Assembly (NCBI RefSeq): GCF_037975245.1
Contig: NC_092577.1
Location: 12,495,013 to 12,559,012 of the forward strand
Direction: 5' to 3'
DNA: 64,000 nucleotides
Origin: Apostichopus japonicus
Lineage: Eukaryota > Echinodermata > Holothuroidea > Aspidochirotida > Stichopodidae
Below, piece after piece: positions 43,834 through 58,800 of this stretch (position 1 is the stretch's first letter; every line of letters begins with the position of its first letter). The notes below the pieces were generated by a model. It ran no database searches. It was given only the letters and a program-made list of their open reading frames with translations, and was not told where the DNA came from. Position numbers and translations under genes: made by a program.

Positions 43834-46800
43834 GTAACCCTATACCGATTGAACAAGGGTATCCGTTTTATTTTGATTTCTCTTTTTAATAAGCATTTCT
43901 TGTCTCTTGACCATTATACCACATGGGAATAGGATTAACCAATGGGGAACATGGATTTTTCTTTTATTGTAGATTTAAGCACTAAAATGGTAATTGTGTT
44001 GGGGATCTAGAGTTGGTGTAGGTACAAATAACTGTATACCATCATTATTTGAGTATCTTGATATGGTGAGTGACTTCGACAAGCATGTCAAATTCACCTG
44101 GCACTGTTGGTTGCCAATCTTGAGAAAAGAGTATATTGCTGTTCTGAATTATCTCACTTGATGTCTCGTATAATTCCTTTTCATTCATTAGAGGAAGTCT
44201 GCTTTTGTGGATTTATAAGGCAGCCTCTCCCCCCTCACCCTCCCCTCTCCTACCATTACCTCCCTCCCCTCCCCCTCCAAGTGGACACAGCTTGGCTCTT
44301 TCCTAACATATGACGTTTATTTAATCTATAAACTGGAGACGATGATGGGCTTCACCCATCTTTGCACTTCTATTTTTTGTTGTTTTTTATATGTGTTCTC
44401 CTGAACGATACCTTTAACTGTTGTTTATATTTATAGGTCCATTTCATTGGCGTAGGAAGGTACTTTTGAGTGGGGCGGCTGAAGACTGATGGCCGGCCTG
44501 GGGGAGGGGTCTAAGGGGAGGGGGTGTCCCCCTGGAATTTTTTTGCATTTCCAGGTGGCCTCAGATGCAATTTGGTGCAATATAGCACACTTCAACTCCC
44601 ACTCCATTTTGTAAAGAATTTTGCATTTTCACCTGGCCTTAAATGCAATTTGGTGCTCCAAATGAGATTTTTTTCTCATTTGGAAATGAAAAAGGGGTTT
44701 TCTGACATGCGGAGCGGGGGGGGGCGGAATGATACTTCCGCCCCCCCCCCATATTTTTCACTGGGGGGCTGGCGCCCCCAGCACCCCGGTTCCTACGCCC
44801 TTGGTCCATTTCGTCTGTGATCAGTGAATACCTCCATCGCTATCCTCATTCACAGATGAGAACCTCCTCTCACCCTCCATCCCAAGCCTCTTTCGATCTC
44901 CAAGCCCACCCGTCAATCTGATTCTTGAACGTAATTATTCCTTCTCCTCACTCAGGTAAAGACACAATGCCTCAATTCCAAACCCAGAGGGTAAACATGT
45001 CCTCCGTGTCTAGTATTTTACTGACAATACCAGGCATGAGCGAATATCCGAGATTCCTTTTCTACCTCGGGACAAAAACTATTATCCTAACAGACTATAG
45101 CATACGCAAACTGGAGACTGTACCGCAATTTTTGCAAAATTCTGTAATTTTTAATTTAACACCACTCAGGCTCATCCCTGCAATACAACAAGTCAGCCAT
45201 GTCCAAACGCGGCACCGAGAGCCGCATGCTGCACCTAAAAATATTCTGGCGGCACCTGAAAAAAAAACGAAAGGTGCCGTTTGCGTCACTGAGATCTGGT
45301 CACCGTTTGTCAAAAAAAAAGTTTACTTCATCACTCCTGCCAGTCCTGGGATTCAAAGTTGGCTGCTTCGGCTGACTGGCGCTTTGATGTCCGACGTCCA
45401 TGTACGACTAGCTAGAATACGATGTATGTGCATATGCACTGTCAGTGTAATAAGTGTATGCAGTAGCCTACAGTGCAGTGTGCGACTGTACGTGTATGCA
45501 TGTATAGGAAAATTGTTAATTGGTGGCGCGCTTGCATTCCAGATGGTCACACATATCACTACTATTTACTGCTTTGGACCCTCAACATCCAACAACTTCC
45601 CCCTCCCCCCTGGTAGTCCTGTACAGGACTCTTGGCCCAGGTGTGGATCCAGGAGGGGCGCACACGGCGCACGCCCCCCCCCCTCTTTTCTATGACCACT
45701 GATTGTTTGACCATACTCCGAAAAATGAGCAATTATATATGGAGAATATCCTTTCCAGATGCTGGGAAATCGCATCTGAGCGCATCTACAATTCGAATTT
45801 TCTTGGGGGAGGTCCCCCAAACCCCCAACCATGCTTTCTCGCCATCCGTGCTCGCTCGCACCCGACCCACATTAGTTGACGCAACTCACAAGGTAGTAAA
45901 AAAGTTACAACATCGTGGGCTCGGTTACGTCATAAGTAGAGTTGTGTGACGTCATCACTCACTAATGTTTGCACGCGGCACTCAAAAATAATTCAGTGGA
46001 AAATGCGGCATTGAGTTTGTGGGATCTTGGACAAGTATACAACAAGTATGTTTTGTTTTTCTTTGATTAATTTTCTTCTTCACTGTTCATTGTCTATTTT
46101 ACTGGTTGTATCCTGCGATGTCATGTTTTCAGTCACTGGCAGGTTTAGAGGTTTCTTTTATTTTCCGTTCATGTTTTTCCGTTTTCTTTGTCGATTTCTG
46201 TATTCTTCTCTGTTTTCTGATCTTGTAAACACTATTGTCTGTGATTGCTTAACAAGTTTTGTTTGTTATCCTTCAGCAATTCTTTTGCACTCAACTTTCC
46301 TACCTACAAGCATCCATTTCATTATAACTTAATTTCACCATACAAGTTTCTCTACAAGCCTGCAATATGCTACCAGCTGGGATTAAATCTGTCAGTGTAT
46401 TGACACATAGAACTGTGATTCTATATGCAGAGTAGACTATTAAATGATGTTAGAAATGTATGGTAATGTAGCATAAGGTAATGTAACTTGGTGTAACGTA
46501 ACGTAGCGTAATGTAATGTATCGTAATATAATGTAACATAGCGTAATGTAACGTAACGTACATAATGTAATATGACATAGGGTAACGTAAAGCAGGGCAA
46601 GGTAATGTAATGTAACATAATGTAATGCAACGCATTGTAATGTAACATTGCATAATGAACGTACCATAATGTTATGTAACGAACCATGATGTTATGTGAC
46701 GTACCATAATGTTATGTAACGTACCATAATGTTATGTAACATATATAATGTAATGTAAAGTAGTGTGTTATAACGTAATGTAACGTTGCATATCGTACCA

Positions 46801-49800
46801 TAGTGTAATGTAATGTAGCGTATATAATGTAGTGTAATGCAGTGTGGTATAACGTAATGTAACGTTGCATAACGTACCATAGTGTAATGTAATGTAACGT
46901 ATATAATGTGGTGTAATGTAATGCAGTGTGGTATGACCTAATGTAATGCTGCATAATGTAACATAGTGTAATGTAAGGTAGCTGAATGTAATGTATAATG
47001 TAATGTAACATAATGTAATGCAATGTGATATAACGTAATGTAACATTGCATAACGTTACATAATGTAATGTAGGGTAATGAAATGGTAAGCTAAAAATGA
47101 AGGGTTGTTGTTGTTTCTCAGTTGTGAAAGTCTTTGCAGTCCATAGGCTAAACTATGTGGAGGTGTTTTTTGTTTGCTTTGAAAAGTTCAGATTTGCTTC
47201 TTGTGTTTTTCTAATTGATTTCTGTTCAAAGGTAACAGATTTCAAAACTTTTAACATCTGTTGTGACACTACCCAATGATACAGACAACACTGTCATTTG
47301 GAATTGTAATGTTACAAAAGCATTCGTACAAAAACATTCATATTTTAATTTTTTTCTTAATAATTTTTTGGCACCATTGTTTTCAATCCTGTAAAGGGCT
47401 CTTACATTATTTGAATTTTGTTGTTGTGTTGATAAATGTGCTTTTCAATATGTTTTTCTCTGATGCAGATGGTGTTACGGGAGATATATGCCCCATTGGT
47501 CATCACTGTCCAGTTGGCAGTGACCGTCCACTGCCCTGTAACAATGCAACATACATGAATGATGCTGGTGCTGCAGAGTGCCTGACCTGTCCTAAGGGAT
47601 TTCAGTGTACCCGTGGTGATATCCCTGAACCCTGTCCAGCAGGCTTCTACTGCCCGGAGGGCACCGGTCATGATGTACAACCCTGTCCAGCTGGTAACGA
47701 TTATTGAATTTCATTCACTCTTTCCTAAAACAGTTATTAACGTTTTGTTGGACAATTTTCATCAATACCGAATACAGATATCAATTCCAAATACACATAT
47801 CAATTCTGAATATAGATATCAATACTGAATACAGATATCAATACCAAAAACAGATATCAATATCGAACTCAGATATCAATACCGAATACAGATATCAATA
47901 CCGAATACACATCAATTCTGAAGATAGATATCAATACCAAACACAGATATCAATACTGAACACAAATATCAATATCGAACTCAGATATCAATACTGAACA
48001 CAGATAACAATACCGAACACATATATCAATACCGAACACAGATATCAATACCGAACACAGATATCAATACCGAACACAGATATCAATACCAAACACAGAT
48101 ATCAATACCAAACTTAGATATCAATATCGAACTTAGATATCAATACCGAATACAGATATCAATACCGAATACAGCTGATCAATGTAAATATTGGATGGTA
48201 CTGATAACAACTATTCAAACATTAACAGCAATATTTTTGTATTTATACACAGGTAACAGACAGTACATTTAGTGTACATTCTATATTTCCTACCCTTTGT
48301 TATATTTTTTTCTTCAAATTTCCTTATATAATGATAATAGATTTTGTCCATATTTTGTTTCTCATAATTTACTTTTTAATATTTTGTGTTGAATTACGTT
48401 CCAAATGGGTGTCTACTCTGGTTCTATTTGCATATTTTCTTTTGCAGGAACATTTGGTCCAACGGAAGGCTTGAATTCTATTGATGATTGCACCCAGTGC
48501 AGCGGTGGTGATTACTGCGAAACCCCAGGAATGGACGCTGTGGCAGGACAGTGTGATGCTGGCCACTACTGTACCATTGGTAAGTCAAGAAACAGTGTGT
48601 GTTCTTAAATAGGAAACATTACACCAGCAAGAATCTTTACTGTCATCGAATGTTGCCCTCTTTGACTCCTTGCTGAAGGCAAAGGGAATCTTTGTGATGG
48701 TAATTGCATGTGCGGGTGCGTTTGTTTTGTATTCTGACCGAGGACTTGAACAAAAGAATTTCAGGTCCTCGGTTGTGATTTCTAAAGAATCACCACGTCC
48801 TCGGAAGAATGTATGGGGTTATTGTTAAGTTAAGGGTACGTGGATTTGAACAATGGAAAATACAATGGTGTTCTTGGTCTGAATGTAATACAAACATGTG
48901 TGCGTGTGCGTGTGCGTGTGTGTGTGTGTGTATGTGATGACTTGCTAGTAGACATGTGATAAAATGGAAAAGTTGGTTGGACCTAAACCTTTCTATGGAG
49001 ATGCCCTATATTTAGTTCAAGTAGCATTTGTTTATGGTGAAGGTCAATGGTCATTTGAGGTCAGCAGAAGCAAAAATGTGACAGTGGTTTTTAGAAGGGG
49101 TAGATTTTAGCCAAAAAAAGGAACTTCAAACAAATAATTTATATTTAACCTTTAATAACCACTACCTCAGAAAACTCTGAACGAAAATTGATTAGAAAAT
49201 TGTTGCAAAGAAACCCATCTTAGTTATATTTTTTTAAAACCTTCTAAACTAAATATACTAGCTATAAGAAAATGAAAACATTACAAAAGCTTAATTTTTA
49301 GCAGTTTGATAGCAGCAGTGGATCTAACGTTGCTTCCCTTGTGCATTCAATTAACATCATAATATTTGATATGGTTAGAAAGAGTAATGAAAACTGTTTA
49401 ACATGCAGTCTTCGTTTAGCACTATAGATCGTTGCAGAAATAATAACTCTTTGTAAAGTAAAAAATCTGACTAGAAGAAATGAAAGATATCATATACAAA
49501 ATGATTTATAGTTATCGTTTAAGTTACAAGACTAAATCTAATACCGTTCCCCTCATACACTATATTTTTAATTTTTTTTTTTAGTTAGAAATATTCAATG
49601 AAGATGTTACACAATCTTTGTTAAGTTTGCAGAAATAATAAGTCTTTGCAAAGTAAAAATTCTGACTAAAATTAAAAAAGATATCATTCAAAAAAGACTG
49701 ATAGTTGATATTTAACATTAATTTACAAGACTAAATCTAACAACATTTCCCTTATACATTCAATTAAGATCATATTAATTATTTCTTTGAATTTGAAAAT

Positions 49801-52800
49801 AGTTGTGAAGATGTAACACAATCGTTGTTATGTTTGTAGAGATAATAAGTCTTTGCAAAGTAAAAATTCTGACTAAAATTATAAAGATATCATTCAAAGT
49901 AGATTGATACTTAACAGCTAACATTAATTTACAAGACTAAATCTAATACCGTTTTCCCTTATACATTCAATTAACACCATATTATTATTTATTTGAATTC
50001 GAAAATAGTTGTGAAGATTTTACACAATCTTTGTGAGGTTTGTAGAGATAATAAGTCTTTGCAAAGTAAAAATTCTGACTACAATTAAAAAAATATCATA
50101 AACAATAGACTGATAGTTAACAGCTAACATTAATTTACAAGACTAAATCTAATACCGTTTTCCCTTATACATTCAATTAACACCATATTATTTATTTCTT
50201 TGAATTTGAAAATAGTTGTGAAGATGTTACACAATCTTTGTGAGGTTTGCAGAAATAATAAGTCTTTGCAAAGTAAAAATTCTGACTAAAATTAATAAAG
50301 ATATCATTCAAAATAGACTGATAGTTAACAGTTAACATTAATTTACAAGACTAAATCTAACTCCATTTCCCTTACACATTAAATTAACACCATATTATTA
50401 TTTATTTCTTTGAATTTGAAAATAGTTGTGAAGATGTTACACAATCTTTGTGAGGTTTGTAGAAATAATAAGTCTTTGCAAAGTAAAAATTCTGACTAAA
50501 ATTAATAAAGATATCATTCAAAATAGACTGATAGTTAACAGTTAACATTAATTTACAAGACTAAATCTAACACCATTTCCCTTACACATTAAATTAACAC
50601 CCCATATTATTATTTATTTCTTTGAATTTGAAAATAGTTGTGAAGATGTTACACAATCTTTGTGAGGTTTGTAGAAATAATAAGTCTTTGCAAAGTAAAC
50701 ATTCTGACTAAAGAAATAAAAATATCATATACAATAGACTGATAGTTAACAGCTAACATTAATTTACAAACTAAATTTAACACCGTTTTCCCTCATACAT
50801 TCAATTAACACCATAACATTTATTTCTTTGAATTTGAAAATAGTTGTGAAGATGTTACACAAGCTTTGTGAGGTTTGCAAAAATAATAAATCTTTGCAAA
50901 GTAAAAATTCTGACTAAAATTAAGAAAGATATCATTCAAAATAGACTGATAGTTAATAGTTAACATTAATTTACAAGACTAAATCTAACACCATTTCCCT
51001 TATACATTCAATTAACACCATATTATTTATTTCTTTGAATTTTAAAATAGTTGTGAAGATGTTACACAATCTTTGTGAGGTTTGCAGAAATAATCAATCT
51101 TTGCAAAGTAAAAATTCTGACTAAAATTAATAAACATATCATACCATCTTTATGCGGATGATACACAGCTGTATCTTTCTTTCAAAACACAAGATTCCAC
51201 CTCAATTGAGAACATTTTCAGTTTAATGAAGAAATGCATCAATGATATCAAATCATTGATGACTTAAAATTTTCTTAAACTGAATAGTGAGAAGACAGAA
51301 CTGTTGGTCATCTGTTTAAAATCAACTAAAGCCAAGTTGTTAATTCCATCGTTTGAGATCGGAGATCAAGTCAGCAAGCTGGCAACTTGGGAGTTGTGTT
51401 TGATTCGTCTTTAAGTGCTGACGTCCATACTGCTAAAGTATGCCAGAGAGCATTCCACAACATCAGGAACATTTCGATGATTCAACAGTTTATTAACTCC
51501 AAAACAACTGCCACTTTGGTGCAGTCGTGTGTTCTGTCACATCTTGACTATTGCAATGCTCTCCTCATTGGATTACCTAAACATATTCTTAATAAGCTTC
51601 AACGTGTTCAGAACTGTGCTGCTAGACTTGTCACGAGAGTAAAAAACACCAACATATAACACCAAATCTTAAAGATCTTCACTGGCTTAGAATTGCGGAC
51701 AGAATCAATTATACAAATTTTTGTCCTTGTGTTCAAAGCAAGGAATGGTTTAGCCCCAGTTTACCTTCAACATCTTCTCCAAGAACACAGACCTATAGCT
51801 GGGTGCTTCGTTGAAGCGTACACCATATGCTATCTGTTTCTACCGTTCGCACTTCCACCTATGGGAAACGTTGCTTTGCTAGATCAGCTCCACAGCTCTG
51901 GAACAGTCTCCCCTTACATCTGCAAACAATCCAGCATGTGTCAACTTTCCAGAAAGAACTCAAGACGTTCGTATTCGTGAATGCGTATCCATTTCTTTGA
52001 AAACTGTTGTGTCCATCTTGGGTACTTTGCTCCTGCAGCGCTTCAGAGAAGTGTTTTTTTTAAGCTGGATAAAAGCGTTTTACAAATTCTTATATTATTA
52101 TGATTATTATTATCATTAATAGACTGATAGTTAACAGCCAAAATGAATTTACAATACTAAATCTAAAACCGTTCCTTTTATACATTCAATAATCACCATT
52201 TTATTTTATTTGAATCAGAAAATAACTATGAAGATGGAACACAATCTTTGTGAGGTTTTCAGAAATAATAAAGTTTTTTAAAGTTAACATTCTGACTAAA
52301 AGTAATAAAGATATCATGTACAATAGACTGAAAGTTAACAGTTAACATTAATTTACAAGACTAAATCTAATACCATTCTCATATACATTCAATCATCACC
52401 ATTTTATTTTCTTTGAATTAGAAAATAATTATAAGAGATGTTGCTCAGTCTCTTGGAGGTTTTTTAGGAATAATAAATTTGTCTAACGTTTATTGGTAGA
52501 TATCTAACAGCTAACCTTTACAACAATGAAGGTGAAATAATTTTCCATTTACCTTTATATTCATTAAACAATTACAAACCTTTCACCTCAGTAAATCGTT
52601 ATGAAAGAATGAAGGCAAAGTTTACATTAGAAAATTCTTTATGAAAGAATAATGGCCTTGCTAGGATTAACATGTTCAGGTTTGAAAAAAGAATAAATCT
52701 TGGTAAACTAAAGGTACCTACAAACAATGTGGTGATATTACATTAGGTCTTAAAATTGATACCGATAGAGATTATTGTTACCCACGTCCAGTCAGCTAAC

Positions 52801-55800
52801 ATTACAAAAAAAAACATTAAAAACAGAAACTTTATTTAGAAAATAATAACAAACGAAATGATCTCATTTGATTTATTAAACATGTCGTCAGTCCTTTTTG
52901 AGTTTTAGCCCAATAACTAACTTCTATTGTTATGTTTAGCATGCATGTGCATACAAAGATCTTAGTCGTAGCCTGGACTAAGAAAGCTCTGATCTTGCTA
53001 AGCTATTACAACTTCTGATATGTGGTTGTTGCTGGTATTGTGATGTGTGCATGCATGTGTGATCAAAGATCTTAGTTGTAGCCTGGACTAAGACAGCTCT
53101 GATCTTGCTAAGCTATTACAACTTCTGGTATGTGGTGTTGCTGGTATTGTGATGTATGCATGCTTGTGTGTACTCAGATCTTAGTTGTAGCCTGGACTGA
53201 GACAGCTCTGATCTTGCTAAGCTATTACATCTTCTGGTATGTGGTTGTTGCTTCTAGTCCTATATATGCCATCAAATAATTTATCTGGTAGCGCATCGCA
53301 AAATGCAATGCCAAATTTGCAAATTGCTATACAAGTGCAAAGATGTGCAGCAGTCTTTGCACAGTGGAACCAATGTGTTTCATAAGAGAAAGTTCAGAGC
53401 CTATCAAACTAATACATACAATTTGAACACTAAGATAGATTCCCTGTTTGCATGGACTTGTGTACAAAGATCTAAGTCATAGACCACTAAGACAATCCCT
53501 TAGCTAAGCTATAAATCACAGTGTTACGTTAACTTAAGCTATGCAGTCATCTGCCTTAATTCTTGGTCATTGCGTCGGTCCCTGTTCTTGAAACAGAACA
53601 AAAAAGAGAATGTCTTCAGAAATGCCTTTCTGTAACGAGTGCCAAATATGTTATAGACAATTGGGTTTACACCACTGTTAAACAAAGATAAATAAAAGAG
53701 TGGAAACACCCAAGGGTTTTCAAAGTCGTAAAACAAAAAACCCAAGTCCAAAATATACCGATGGTAAATTATATACAAATCGAAAAAAATTATACATATG
53801 AAGAAAATAGAAGAGTTAATAGCAGCCATTTTTGTCAAGTTTCGCTGTACCTTTAGATTTTCTGTTCTATTTACTTGACCTACACTCAGAGGGTTATACA
53901 GTATCATGTATGTTTTTATAGTCAAAATTAGTGAAGTTATCAATGTGATGATATCTGGGAAAATCAGAGCCGGAATATGTGTCAAAATGTGCGACTCAAT
54001 ATTAATCAATGTGTATTCTACAGCTATTACAGATTCAGATAGACCAGGGCCCATATCTTTGGATAATATCCAAAGGAAAGCCTGCATGGTAATGTTCCAA
54101 AACATGACGCCACCTGATACAACACAAACTGTAACAGTTACACATCTAAGTTTAAACCTATTTCTTGCTGCGGTTGCTGTTTGGATTGGCTTGCTTACAG
54201 CCAGGTATCTGTCTCGAGAGATTGCAAGGATACAAAGGTCTGACAGAATTTGAAGCGGACGATAATTGAATGCACCAAATGCCCCAATTTCGTTGTAAAT
54301 ACTTTTGTCATGAAAGAGTACAAACAACATGGAGTCAAATACCACACCAACAGAGAAACAAATATCAACAAATGACAGAGTCATTAAGTAAACACTCAGC
54401 GATGTTTTCCTCAGGGAAGGATGTTTACTCATAGTTATCAAGAATATACAATTAGAAAATATTGCTAGGGGTCCCATGATAAGGGAAACTGAAGAAATGG
54501 AAAGATTGAGGTTGAGGATCCATATAATATGTTGAAAATAATTATTGTAATAAGAGGAATATTCATAATTGGATGTAGAATAATTCAAAATATAATCATA
54601 AATTGTGATGTTGTTGGCATCTTCCATATCTATTTGTCGTCAGAATAGGCTATGTATACCTAGATTGCCGGAACTACAATCTTACAGTAGACAATATATC
54701 CTATATCAGCAGACCATAGCATACAGTAACAGACCATAACATGCAATAGCAGACCATACCCTATATTAGTAGACCATAGCCTATATTAGCAGACCACAGC
54801 TTACAATGTGTCTTTATAGTTAGCTGTAGCTTGTTATGATCGTTAAGTGCATTTAATTGACAACCAGTTGATCATCAAAGTTACCTTCGTATTAGTTTGC
54901 CCCCTTTCTGGTGTTCGTCGTTTGTAGGGTCTTCCGTTGGTTAGCAATTTTGTTAGAAACCGGTAGAGAAAACTAATGTTAGGAAGACTTTGAAGACTAT
55001 GAAGACTTATCCAATAGTATCAGTCCCTCAGCTGGTAGAGCATTATGTATTGTTCGACTATGATACAAAATTGGAAATGCTAGATTGTCGAAACTTGTAT
55101 TGGTAACGGCCTCATATTATGTAGTATTGCTTCTGATTAGGAAATGTTGATCGGTTTATAGAGAAGTGTACCGATAAACCTGTAGAATGAATCGGCACCA
55201 AGGTATGCTCTGTCTTCATACACACGCAAAAGAATCCGACTTGAAAATCAAATTATTGCACAGTTTGTTTCCATTTGGAAAAAAAGTTGTAATTAAGCAA
55301 TCAAGCACAAAATATAAGATTTGTATAGCTTTCCAATGGAATGAATCTTCTTCCTGCTCATCAAAACTTCCCGAGTCTCAGAATTTTTCATCGATAAAAA
55401 ATCTTGAAGCGACTGCTAGTGTTAATAGCCAATCACCACTGGTCGCACTCTGTCTCCAAAATTAAAACACATGAGTAGTCAGTCTACACACCTTTTACTT
55501 TAAATGCAATGTCAATTGGCTAGTCCTTGATTACTAGACTAGAATCAGGAAATTTACTCAAGTGCAAGCCGGAATTGAAAGTATGCAAATCATTATTAGC
55601 AACATTTGATGTCCTGGAACTAACCTGGACCTTACTTCAGCACTTGATAAGACTACTGTTAAGCGAACAAGAACATTATGAAGAGCTATTCATCTGGTCA
55701 AGAGTTTTTACCTTCAAACTCAATTTAGAGAGGATTTCAGCTCAGAGCAACAAATGACTTTGAAAATGCATTGTCAATTCTAAAAACATAATCCACTGTC

Positions 55801-58800
55801 AAGCCAATGATGACTTCCAGAGTACCCATGATATAAATTTGATTGGTATATTTTTGCAGCTGGCTTATAGCCCAAGCGTATTAGCCAATGAAAAATGATT
55901 GTGTGAAGGAAGTAAAGACTATCGCTTTCAGAAGTACCTTTTTTTTAGCACACATTCTCAATAAGCTAGGTTTGAACAATTTATTCGTGAATTAGGGCAA
56001 AGGTTAGCAGTATAAAAAAATGCTGCAGGTCATCGTGAGCAAGTTACGGTAAAAACATGAAGTTTTATGCAATACATGGCTGCTTCTTTCACCTACTGTA
56101 GTCTTGTGCCGATATCCCTTTAGAAGCCATATTACCTTACCTTGTATATAAATTAATATGAACCACCAGAAGCTTCTATAAATTGTAATAGGACAGAGGA
56201 AAGGCAATCAACAATAACCAGAACTGGCCCATTATCTTTTACACACACAGTAGACATAACAGTGTTACTTTAATAGTGTGTGGACAATGATGGATGGTAC
56301 TTGACAAAAGTTGATGGAGAGCAACAACTTTAATCTATGTTCTAGTTAGAGGAATTTTATGGTCTTTTGATATTAGTGAAACAGAGAACATTATCTGTGG
56401 ACGTTGAGGCCTTAATGTCAGCAAGATATGTTAGGGACGGGAGCCGTCTAGGTATTACATTCCTAAAAGCTGTAGAAATTTACATCATAGAAACCATAAC
56501 ACATAATTACATCTCTTGTAATGTAAAACAGTGCTTCTTTTGTAGGGTGGGAGGGGATGGGGGAGCTATTTAGCAGCAGGATTTTCTTTTTTGCGGTTGG
56601 TTTCATTGATCTCTGGTATCAAAAGTCCCAGTGGACAAGGCCATATGTCTCTGGTATTTAAATTCCTAGTGGACAAGGCCAATGCGATATGTACCTCTTT
56701 TATGATAACATGAAAATTACCTAGCTTGACAACACCATCTTGAATTTTGAATCTTTAGAGAGGGTTGTAGCTCCCAGTTTTTTGACAAACTGTGTTCATG
56801 TTTGTTTAAATTGCTTGTGGAATCCTACATTTTTTGCTTTTTCTTGCCCATGCAGATGTAAGCAAATGACATCATAGTAGCACAGAGCATAAACATGGAG
56901 GCCATGTATTGTGCACCTATGAGATTATTTGAAGAAGGAAATAATATCATTTACATAAGTACCTGGATTTTTATGTAAAAGAATATGAATGGCAGGATTT
57001 TGTTCAGAGAGATATTACCAGCAGAATGTTGCCTTTTTGGTTCTGTTTCGATGCAACCATGGTAACGTCTGAGTAAACTTTTGCCGAAGGGACTTTACAA
57101 CTCATGATATTTGAGTAGTAGTAGTAGCTTCTTGCATAAACATGGAGGCCATGTATTGTGCACCTATGAGATTATTTGAAGAAGGAAATAATATCATTTA
57201 CATAAGTACCTGGATTTTTATGTAAAAGAATATGAATTGCAGGATCTTGTTCAGAGAGATATTACCAGCAGAATGTTGCCTTTTGGGTTCTGATTTGATG
57301 CAACTATGGTAACGTCTGAGTAAACTTTTGCCGTAGGGACTTTACAACTCATATTATTTGAGTAATAGTAGTAGCTACTTGCATAAACACGGATGATATG
57401 TATTGCGAACCTTAGAGATTATTTGAAGAAGGAAATAATATCATTTACATAAGTACCTGGATTTTTATGTAAAAGAATATGAATTGCTGGATCTTGTTCA
57501 GAGAGATATTACCAGCAGAATGTTGCCTTTTGGGTTCTGATTTGATGCAACTATGGTAACGTCTGAGTAAACTTTTGCCGAAGGGACTTTACAACTCATA
57601 TTATTTGAGTAGTAGTAGTAGCTTCCTGCATACAGGAGGGGCTGTGAGATGTTCATCGATGGGAGGCACACCCAGAGGGACGTAGAAACATGTATCTTTG
57701 AATTAAGGGGACAAACCACAGAATTATCTATAAACCAGTTTTTGACAAACTGAATTCTCTTTCCATTCTCTAGCCAAACTTACTTTGCAAATATTAAAGC
57801 ATTTGTAATATTTTAAACAAAGAAGGCACAAATATTTTACCAAATATGGAAGCTTCGTAGGTATATATCTTTTAAATAATGTTCTATGTTTGTAACATGA
57901 AAGCCAATAAAAGAACATGTTGTATGATTTAGTCATTGTAAAGGTTTGAAAGCCAGGTCATAAAAGCATTCTACATATTTAGAAGATTGCTGTAATGGAA
58001 TAACATCGTGAGTGCACACAGTCTTTGTGAGGTTTCAGAAATAATGAAACTCTGTCAGCTACACATACTAATTATACCAAAAAAATATATATTAAATTGA
58101 ATAATATAAAAGAGGTCATATTTTTGCCATTTAACAATAAATAAAAATCCTAAAAATGTCTACATTAGAAATTGTTTACAAAGGTATGGACAAAATTTCA
58201 TACATAGAACACTTGCACCCCATATTCAGAAAAAGAAGCCTAGTTTTTAACTGAGAAGGTCAAAATCATTTGAGGTTGCAAAAGATCAAAATGTGAAAAA
58301 CTTGTAAGCACTATATCTCAATATGTATTTAAGTCTTAATGAACAAGTGCGAGGCATATATGTTTCTTGTATTGAAAGTCGATCCCATTGGACAAGGCCA
58401 TATGTCTCTGGTATTTTAATTCCCAGTGGACAGGTCAAAGCAATATGTACCTCTTTTATGATAACATGAAAATTACCTGGCTTGACAACAACATCTTGTA
58501 ACTGAATCTTTAGAGAGGGTTGTAGCTCCCAGTTTGTTGACAAACTGTGAACATGTTTTTTTTTTCATTGTTTGTGAAATCCTACAATTATTTTTTTCAT
58601 GCCCATGCAGATGTATGCACATGACATCATAGTAGCAAATTGCATAAACATGGAGGCCATGTATTGTGTACCTAAGAGATTATTTGAAGAAGGAAATAAC
58701 AATATCATTTACATAAGTACCTGGATTTTTATGTAAAAGAATATGAATTGCAGGATTTTGTTCAGAGAGATATTACCAGCAGAATGTTGCCGTTTGGGTT

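Noticed and set aside
44925-45695. 256-codon open frame between Cys-rich exons A and B
   Set aside because: Runs through transposon-like sequence and a MITE end, with no family motif and no matching phase-1 splice sites.
46027-46332. 101-codon hydrophobic, Phe-rich frame
   Set aside because: T-rich low-complexity composition; no motif, splice context or homologous gene recognised.
55187-55465. 92-codon frame upstream of the GPCR as a small gene
   Set aside because: No recognisable domain, signal peptide or splice site; not distinguishable from chance.
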